The notes beneath the pieces were generated by a model. The model made no database searches. It was not told the DNA's origin and saw only the letters and a list, made by a program, of their open reading frames with translations. Below are positions 58,833 to 64,000 of a DNA stretch of 64,000 nt, one piece after another. The DNA comes from Streptomyces sp. CB02058 (GTDB lineage: Bacteria > Actinomycetota > Actinomycetes > Streptomycetales > Streptomycetaceae). The first letter of the stretch is position 1. The number at the start of each line of letters is the position of its first letter. Both the position numbers and the translations under genes were made by a program. The stretch is from assembly GCF_001905505.1 (NCBI RefSeq), contig NZ_LIPG01000001.1, positions 620,001-684,000 on the forward strand, read 5' to 3'.

Positions 58833-58850
58833 GCGGCACCGCCACCCGAT

Positions 58851-58883
58851 CCCCCGGAATTCCGGAACGGGACTCCGGGGGAT
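58851..58883 (+). terminator. Hairpin terminator inside the Pst-like cluster
   Basis: TCCCCCGGA (58851-58859) and TCCGGGGGA (58875-58883) pair perfectly and are followed by TTTCC. The remaining gap to 59081 should carry a promoter for the free PstS-like gene. Confidence 0.75.
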
Positions 58884-59081
58884 TTCCATGGCACTTCGAA
58901 AATCTCCTTGGTGTCGCCTAGGAAATCGGTTCGTAACCTGATCAGAAACTGGACTTGGTGGTCGGGGCGGAGTGGGTACGGAATGGTTTGCGGTGGCCGG
59001 ACGGATACCGGACGGCCGGGAATTCGAATTGTTCGTGCGCGTCCATTGCTTGTGTTTCGTCCTTGATGGAGGAGAACAGAA

Positions 59082-59999
59082 ATGAACGTCAAGACCAGTG
59101 TTCGTATCGGGGCCGTCGCGGGTGCCGCCGCCCTGGGCCTCGGAATCATGTCCCCCGTCGCCTCGGCCGACCCGGCCCCCGGCGACTACCGGGTCCTCGC
59201 CGGCGTCGGCTCGGACACCACTCAGGACGTGGGCAACGGCCTGGGCGAGTCCATCGACGGCGGCACGCTGATCGCCTCGTACGACGCGACCGGCAGCAGC
59301 ACCGTCAAGACCCGCGCCACCGGCTGCACCATCAACCGCCCGAACGGTTCCTCGGCCGGTATCACCGCCCTGAACAACGCCGTCGACAACGCCACCGGCT
59401 GTATCGACTTCGCCCGTTCCTCGCGCGGCCCGGCCACCTCCGGCACCGACCTGACCTTCGTCCCGTTCGCCCAGGACCAGGTGACCGTCGCCGTGCGCGG
59501 TGACAGCGCCCTGAACAACAACCTGGACCTCACCGCGGCCCAGCTCAAGGCCGTCTACGAGTGCACGACGACCACCCTGAACGGTGTCACGCTGACCCCG
59601 CTGCTGCCCCAGAGCGGCTCCGGCACGCGTTCCTTCTTCCTCAGCTCGATCGGCAACCCGACCCTCGGCACCTGCGTCGGCACCATGCAGGAGCACAACG
59701 GTGTCGAGCTGGACTCCGCCGGTGACATCGCGCCCTACTCCGTCGCCCAGTACAACGCCCAGGTCAACGGTGCCGTCACCGACCGCCACGGCGCCACGGT
59801 GCTCGGGAAGATCGGCGGGGGCCGGATCAGCCGCGACGTCTACAACGTCGTGCCCACCTCCAAGCTCACCGACTCCGTGATCGCCTCGACGTTCGTCGGC
59901 TCCGGCTCCAAGGTCTGCGCCGAGACCGACGTCATCGAGTACTACGGCTTCACCCTCGCCCCCAACTGCGGAGCGACCACGCTCAAGGGTGAGAACTGA
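59082..59999 (+). CDS. Secreted PstS-like substrate-binding protein (no anchor)
   Basis: 305 residues; strong RBS GAGGAG. Signal peptide ends at VASA (residue 28-29), no lipobox Cys and no C-terminal helix, so it is released or held non-covalently. PBP-like motifs: VLAGVGSDTTQDVGNG, SYDATGSSTVKTRATG, IDFARSSRGP, FVPFAQDQVTVAV and PQSGSGTRSFFLSSIG. Four Cys residues probably form disulphides. Many codons repeat C-ending choices, suggesting high expression. It likely shuttles ligand to the anchored proteins or transporter of the cluster (inference). Confidence 0.88.
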   Translation: MNVKTSVRIGAVAGAAALGLGIMSPVASADPAPGDYRVLAGVGSDTTQDVGNGLGESIDGGTLIASYDATGSSTVKTRATGCTINRPNGSSAGITALNNAVDNATGCIDFARSSRGPATSGTDLTFVPFAQDQVTVAVRGDSALNNNLDLTAAQLKAVYECTTTTLNGVTLTPLLPQSGSGTRSFFLSSIGNPTLGTCVGTMQEHNGVELDSAGDIAPYSVAQYNAQVNGAVTDRHGATVLGKIGGGRISRDVYNVVPTSKLTDSVIASTFVGSGSKVCAETDVIEYYGFTLAPNCGATTLKGEN

Positions 60000-60025
60000 T
60001 CACTCGCACCCCGTAACCCACGACA

Positions 60026-60051
60026 GCCGGGCACCCCTTGGGGTGCCCGGC
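60026..60051 (+). terminator. Hairpin terminator after the free PstS-like gene
   Basis: GCCGGGCACCCC and its perfect complement separated by TT (60026-60051), 26 bases after the stop. Confidence 0.85.
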
Positions 60052-60098
60052 CCCACGGCGTATCCGGACACGACAACCACCCCAGGGGGGACACGCAC

Positions 60099-61580
60099 AT
60101 GAACGGCCCGGCACCACTACGCTCACCCGTGGCTCTGCTCAGCGCCTTCGCGCTGGTCAGCGGCCTGCTGGCCACCGCACTCGCCGTCCTCGCCCCTTCG
60201 GCGCAGGCGGTCCAGGGCGGGGCCCTCACCGTCACGCCCACCAGCGGCGACCTCGACACGAAGCCCGTCTTCACCGGGGGCGAGTTCACGGGCACCTGCC
60301 CCGACGCCTACCGGCCGGACGACGGCAAGGCGCCGACCGTGAAGATCAACCTGGAGCAGCCGGACGGGAAACTGACCAGCCTGCGCACCGGTCTCACGAG
60401 TGTCACCGAGAGCGGCGGGAAGAGCGCGTTCACCATGAGCGGACTGACCTACACGCTCCGCTCCCGGCTCAGCGCCGAGCAGCCCCAGGGCAGGTACGCG
60501 ATCGTCGTCTCCTGCACCAAGAACAACGGCGATCTCTTCGGCCAGGGCTACCGGGTGCCGATCGACGTCACGGCCGACGGCTGGAGCGTCGCCGGACCCG
60601 GCGCCGCGACGGACCTGCAGGTCGTCTCCGAAGGGGTCGCCGTCGCCGAGAGCGACCAGCTGAACGTCAGGACCACGGTCACCGTCTCCCCGGCCGGCGC
60701 CGCGGGCACCGTCACCCTCCAGGTCGGTCCCGTGGCCGCCGCCGGCGGGGTCGGGGCGGACAGGATCGCCGTGGTCGGGGGCAAGGCGGAGTTCGTCACC
60801 GAGACCCCGTACCAGCCGGGCACCGAACTCCTCGTACAGGCCCGCTTCAACCCCGCCGACCGGGTGGCCCACGAGCCCTCGACGACCTGGTCGGCCTACA
60901 CCGTGGCCAAGCCCGCCCCGAGCCCGACGGGCACCCCGACCGGCACCCCCTCCTCGACCGTGACCCCGACCGGCACGCCGACGGGCGAGCCGACGGACGA
61001 CCCCACGGACGAGCCCACCGAGCCCGCCGACCTCGACGTCACCGACGAGGAGGGCAACGTCCTGGACGCCGAGCCCGTCCTCGAAGCCGGTCAGAAGGTC
61101 CTGATCACCGCCCGCGGCTATGCCGAGGACGCCACGGTCAAGGCCACCCTCAGCGACAGCGAGGCCGAGTTCGCCGACGCCACCGCAGACGCCGAAGGCA
61201 CCGTCACGGGCTACGAGTTCACCGTGCCCGAGGACATCGCGGACGGCGACCACACCCTCACCCTGGCCGAGGAGGCCACCGACGGCCACAGCGTCGCGTT
61301 CGCCTTCGTCACCGGGGAGCAGGAGAACCCCACCCCCGACCCGAGCGACACCACCGGCACGGACACCGCCGGCACCTCGGGCGGCACCGACGCCGGCACG
61401 ACCGGCGGCGGCACCGGCGGATCGGGCGGCTCGGGTCCGGCCGGTGGCCTCGCCTCCACGGGCAGCCGGATCGCGGCCATCGGCCTCAGCTCCCTCGCCC
61501 TGATCGGCGCGGGCGCCGCCTGCGTGATCCACGTACGCCGCAAGGGCCTGCTGAGCTTCGGCAGCCCCGCGGGCCACTGA
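60099..61580 (+). CDS. LASTG-tailed surface protein of the Pst-like cluster
   Basis: 493 residues. Signal peptide to about residue 37 (AQA-VQGG). Two beta-sandwich-like regions (about 40-265 and 305-405) flank a low-complexity Pro/Thr stalk (PTGTPTGTPSSTVTPTGTPT). The C-terminus is a classic sorting signal: LASTG (451-455), a hydrophobic helix and RRKG. LAxTG is the motif recognised by Streptomyces class E sortases. The gene next door is a sortase-fold protein, but one without catalytic residues, so attachment would need a housekeeping sortase elsewhere. Confidence 0.85.
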   Translation: MNGPAPLRSPVALLSAFALVSGLLATALAVLAPSAQAVQGGALTVTPTSGDLDTKPVFTGGEFTGTCPDAYRPDDGKAPTVKINLEQPDGKLTSLRTGLTSVTESGGKSAFTMSGLTYTLRSRLSAEQPQGRYAIVVSCTKNNGDLFGQGYRVPIDVTADGWSVAGPGAATDLQVVSEGVAVAESDQLNVRTTVTVSPAGAAGTVTLQVGPVAAAGGVGADRIAVVGGKAEFVTETPYQPGTELLVQARFNPADRVAHEPSTTWSAYTVAKPAPSPTGTPTGTPSSTVTPTGTPTGEPTDDPTDEPTEPADLDVTDEEGNVLDAEPVLEAGQKVLITARGYAEDATVKATLSDSEAEFADATADAEGTVTGYEFTVPEDIADGDHTLTLAEEATDGHSVAFAFVTGEQENPTPDPSDTTGTDTAGTSGGTDAGTTGGGTGGSGGSGPAGGLASTGSRIAAIGLSSLALIGAGAACVIHVRRKGLLSFGSPAGH

Positions 61581-61586
61581 CCGCCC

Positions 61587-61623
61587 GGGTCCGGGGCGGG
61601 CGTGCCGCGCCCGCCCCGGACCC
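61587..61623 (+). terminator. Hairpin between the LASTG gene and the pseudo-sortase gene
   Basis: GGGTCCGGGGCGGGCG (61587-61602) pairs perfectly with its complement (61608-61623) around TGCCG, 7 bases after the stop. Could lower expression of downstream genes. Confidence 0.8.
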
Positions 61624-61668
61624 GCCGCCCTTCGCCCACCCACCCGCCAGTACAGGAGCGCAGCGACC

Positions 61669-62610
61669 GTGACCGTCCTGAGCCCGCCCCAGCCCGCCCC
61701 CGAGGCGCGGGTCGAGGCCCCCGAACCACCAAGGGCCCCGGCGGCCCCCACGAGCCCGCCCGGCCGCCCCGGCCTCGCCCTGGCCGGCGGGGCCCTGTGC
61801 GTGCTCGCGGCGGTCCTGCTCGGCTTCGCCGCCAACCTCGCCCTCCTCGGCCACCTCCAGCATTCCCGCGACCAGCAGACCGCCTACGACGAGCTGCGCA
61901 GGCAACTCGCCCTGGGCACCGCCCCGGTGGGCCAGCGCACCTTCGACAACAAGCCGCTGGAGATGGGCGCCCCGGTCGCCCTCCTCCGTATCCCCGTACT
62001 CGGGCTGCGCGAGGTCGTCGGCGAGGGCACCACCTCCGAGGTGCTGATGTCGGGCCCCGGCCACCGCCGCGACACCCCCCTGCCGGGCCAGTCCGGAACC
62101 GCGGTGATCATGGGCCGCCAGTGGGGCTACGGAAGCCCCTTCCAGGCCCTGCACAAGCTCCCCGTCGGCACACCCGTCGAGATCACCACGGGGCAGGGCA
62201 AGGCGGTCTACAAGGTCACCGGGGTCCGGCGCCCCGGCGACGACCTGCCCGCCCCCCGCGCCCAGGGACAGGGCCGGCTCACGCTGATCACCGCCACCGG
62301 CGGCCCCTACACCCCGTCCGACATCCTGCGCGTCGACGCGGAGCTCACCACACCGGTGCAGTCCAACCCGCCCCGCGAGATGCGCCCCGGATGGATCAGC
62401 CCGGCCGAGGAGCCGCTCGCCGGCGAGAGCGGTGCCTGGCTCGAGGTCTTCCTCTGGGCGCAGGGACTCCTCGTCGCCGCCCTCCTCGCCACCTGGGCGC
62501 TGCGCGTGTGGGGCCGGTGGCAGACCTGGATCACCGCCGTCCCCGTGCTCGGCGCACTCGGCGTCGCCCTGGCCGGTGCCGCCACCCGTCTCCTGCCCAA
62601 CCTGCTGTGA
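61669..62610 (+). CDS. Sortase-fold membrane protein lacking catalytic His and Cys (pseudo-sortase)
   Basis: 313 residues from GTG with GGAG upstream. N-terminal helix (about 38-60), a sortase-like barrel (about 95-235) and two C-terminal helices (about 257-278 and 287-310). The barrel follows the family: VALLRIPVLGLREVVGEGT, GPGHRRDTPLPGQSG, FQALHKLPVGTPVEI, VYKVTGVRRPGDDLP. But the His strand, normally VIAGHR-like, reads AVIMGRQ (145-151), and the Cys strand TLxTC reads TLITA (205-209); Arg221 may remain. It cannot be a conventional transpeptidase. It may hold or present LASTG/LPETG proteins or act in transporter assembly (inference). Confidence 0.8.
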   Translation: MTVLSPPQPAPEARVEAPEPPRAPAAPTSPPGRPGLALAGGALCVLAAVLLGFAANLALLGHLQHSRDQQTAYDELRRQLALGTAPVGQRTFDNKPLEMGAPVALLRIPVLGLREVVGEGTTSEVLMSGPGHRRDTPLPGQSGTAVIMGRQWGYGSPFQALHKLPVGTPVEITTGQGKAVYKVTGVRRPGDDLPAPRAQGQGRLTLITATGGPYTPSDILRVDAELTTPVQSNPPREMRPGWISPAEEPLAGESGAWLEVFLWAQGLLVAALLATWALRVWGRWQTWITAVPVLGALGVALAGAATRLLPNLL

Positions 62611-62644
62611 CGCTTCCACGACCCGAACGAGGAGTACGCGCCCC

Positions 62645-63487
62645 ATGACCGACACCGCCGCAGACACCCTGACGCTGCCCCGGACAGCCGCCCCGGGGCC
62701 GGGCCTCTCCGCCCCCGCGTCACTCGAAGCCGAGGCGATCTCCGCCTGGTTCGGCGACCACAAGGTCCTCGACCGGGTCTCCCTCACCATGCCCGCCCGC
62801 CAGGTCACCGCCCTCATCGGCCCCTCAGGCTGCGGCAAGTCCACCTTCCTGCGCATCCTCAACCGGATGCACGAGCTCATCGGCTCCGCCTCCCTCGCGG
62901 GCCGGGTCCTCCTCGACGGCCAGGACATCTACGACCGGGGGCGGCGCCTCACCCACGCCCGCAGGGAGATCGGCATGGTCTTCCAGAAGCCGAACCCCTT
63001 CCCCGCGATGTCGCTGTACGACAACGTCCTGGCCGGCCTGAAGCTCAACGGGGTGAAGGCGTCCAAGGACGGCCGCGACGACCTCGTCGAGGAGTGCCTC
63101 ACCAAGGCGGGACTCTGGAAGGAGGTCAGGGACCGGCTCCGCCAGCCCGGCGGCGCGCTCTCCGGCGGCCAGCAGCAACGCCTCTGCATCGCACGCTCGT
63201 TGGCCGTACGCCCCCGGGTCCTCCTGATGGACGAGCCCTGCTCGGCCCTCGACCCGACTTCCACCCGGCGGATCGAGGAGACCATCCACGACCTGAAGGA
63301 GGAGGTCACCATCGTCATCGTCACGCACAACATGCAGCAGGCCGCCCGCGTCTCCGACGGCTGCGCCTTCTTCCTCGCCGAACAGGGCACCCCGGGCGTG
63401 ATCGTCGAGCACGGACCGACCACGGACATGTTCGAGTCGCCCCAGGACTCCCGGACCTCCGACTACGTCAACGGCCGCTTCGGATGA
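62645..63487 (+). CDS. pstB: PstB-like phosphate ABC ATPase
   Basis: 280 residues. Walker A IGPSGCGKSTFLRILNRM, Q-loop VFQKPNPFPAMS, signature LSGGQQQRLCIARSL, Walker B VLLMDEPCSALDP and VTHNMQQAARV with the PstB-typical NRMHELI and NPFPMS-like segments. It powers the PstC/PstA permease encoded 9 kb upstream in the same direction. An N-terminal 25-residue Thr/Pro tail is extra. ATGA overlap with the following lipoprotein gene. Confidence 0.94.
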   Translation: MTDTAADTLTLPRTAAPGPGLSAPASLEAEAISAWFGDHKVLDRVSLTMPARQVTALIGPSGCGKSTFLRILNRMHELIGSASLAGRVLLDGQDIYDRGRRLTHARREIGMVFQKPNPFPAMSLYDNVLAGLKLNGVKASKDGRDDLVEECLTKAGLWKEVRDRLRQPGGALSGGQQQRLCIARSLAVRPRVLLMDEPCSALDPTSTRRIEETIHDLKEEVTIVIVTHNMQQAARVSDGCAFFLAEQGTPGVIVEHGPTTDMFESPQDSRTSDYVNGRFG

Positions 63488-64000
63488 GGCCCGGCCGGTC
63501 CGCCGCACTCCTCGCCACCGCAGCGCTGTTCGTGTTCCTCGCGGCCTGCGGTGCGGGGCGGGAGCCCGGGGGAGCGGAGGCCCGGAAGCCGGCAGCCCCG
63601 TACTCCGCCCCGGCCGGCGCGACCGGCACGCCCCCACCCCCGCCGCCCGTCACCACACCGCCCGCACCCGCACCGGCCGTCCCACGGACACCCCCGTCCG
63701 CCGGCGCCGAGCCCTCGGCGGTCGCCGGACCGGACCTCTCGCGTACGACGGCCCCGCCCGCGCCGCCCTCGGGGGAGGCGGCCGGCACCGGCACCGGGGG
63801 CTCGGCAGCCGTGACCCCGAAGTCCTCGTCCGCACCCTCGTCCGCCCCGCCGAGCGCGGCGACCCGCGGCACGGCGACGACGCTCCGGATCGGCGCATGG
63901 TCCGCCCGGGTCGTCCGGGGCGGCCAGGAGGAGGTGGACGCCTGCCAGGACGCGGTGCAGTGGGCCGGGCCGAACTTCGGTGCGGAGAACGGCTACAAGA
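63484..64000 (+). CDS. Lipoprotein with Pro-rich stalk, C-terminal domain cut by window end
   Basis: ATG overlaps the pstB stop. 172 residues are visible. Lipobox FVFLAAC (Cys about residue 22), then a 110-residue Pro/Ala/Thr/Ser stalk with PPPPPP, and the beginning of a folded domain: TLRIGAWSARVVRGGQEEVDACQDAVQWAGPNFG. I do not recognise that domain with confidence; its placement suggests a further surface component of the Pst-like system. The protein continues beyond the window. Confidence 0.75.
   Translation, partial: MRPGRSAALLATAALFVFLAACGAGREPGGAEARKPAAPYSAPAGATGTPPPPPPVTTPPAPAPAVPRTPPSAGAEPSAVAGPDLSRTTAPPAPPSGEAAGTGTGGSAAVTPKSSSAPSSAPPSAATRGTATTLRIGAWSARVVRGGQEEVDACQDAVQWAGPNFGAENGYK

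Noticed and set aside
55704..59789. 1361-codon open frame on the minus strand across the Pst-like cluster
   Set aside because: It is antisense to well-supported genes with signal peptides and family motifs; its translation is low-complexity Arg/Val/Gly with no domain, an artefact of GC-rich codon use.
1..64000. tRNA, rRNA, riboswitch, LexA box or CRISPR array
   Set aside because: I looked by eye for cloverleaf ends, rRNA signatures, regular repeats and GAAC-N4-GTTC and found none convincing; a covariance-model scan would be needed to exclude small RNAs.

Overview
The window is about 71-73 % GC chromosomal DNA with actinobacterial codon use, GTG/TTG starts, many ATGA/GTGA gene overlaps and probable leaderless transcripts. 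An afsQ1/afsQ2/sigQ locus, nucleoside-salvage genes and a teichulosonic-acid-type glycopolymer cluster point to a Streptomyces chromosome core. From memory, the order resembles the SCO487x-SCO492x part of S. coelicolor; I could not align it. No rRNA, tRNA, CRISPR array, integrase or prophage was recognised.

Region 1 (1-11.8 kb) is a cell-wall nonulosonic acid (sialic acid/Kdn-like) glycopolymer cluster. It holds a TPR-GT29-like protein, a GT8-like/TPR/pyruvyltransferase fusion, an acyltransferase 3, a GT2 and two polysialyltransferase-like proteins, then CMP-nonulosonate cytidylyltransferase fused to a HAD phosphatase, a NeuB-type synthase without its antifreeze-like domain, and a GT52-like transferase. 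A 145-bp MITE-like element lies at 4473-4617.

Region 2 (11.8-16.4 kb) is a 4.5-kb islet between imperfect direct copies of the 3' end of the GT52 gene. It carries a Ser/Thr kinase and a divergent pair: a macrodomain protein and a uracil-DNA-glycosylase-like/arginine-type ADP-ribosyltransferase fusion. The divergent promoters match or nearly match the RecA-independent (PafBC-type) DNA-damage promoter, so this looks like an uncharacterised damage-inducible ADP-ribosylation module.

Region 3 (16.4-24.2 kb) is ordinary: SDR/TetR pair with twin operators, membrane and secreted proteins, a YtrA-type GntR regulator with its DUF1648 partner, and an M20 amidohydrolase.

Region 4 (24.4-31.6 kb, plus add at 38.2 kb and deoC at 50.8 kb) is nucleoside uptake and salvage: BmpA lipoprotein, RbsA-like ATPase, two permeases, cytidine deaminase, pyrimidine-nucleoside phosphorylase, adenosine deaminase, deoxyribose-phosphate aldolase and aldehyde dehydrogenases. 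A palindrome, CTACGCGCGTAG, recurs upstream of five of these transcription units, suggesting one regulon.

Region 5 (31.6-51.7 kb) mixes a Uma2-like protein, a STAS protein, a SigG-like ECF sigma factor with a second perfect DNA-damage promoter, an L,D-transpeptidase, an MFS/LysR pair, AfsQ1/AfsQ2/SigQ with a perfect AfsQ1 box, a GDPD-CBM exoprotein, a uridine-kinase-like protein and small exported proteins.

Region 6 (52-64 kb) is the most unusual operon: PstC, an enlarged PstA, a membrane-anchored PstS-like protein with a calcium-binding-like repeat, an 830-aa surface protein with a degenerate PstS-like module, a free PstS-like protein, a LASTG-tailed surface protein, a sortase-fold protein lacking catalytic His and Cys, PstB, and a lipoprotein cut by the window edge. 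It looks like a surface-displayed phosphate-type ABC system with a pseudo-sortase, and I know of no described equivalent.
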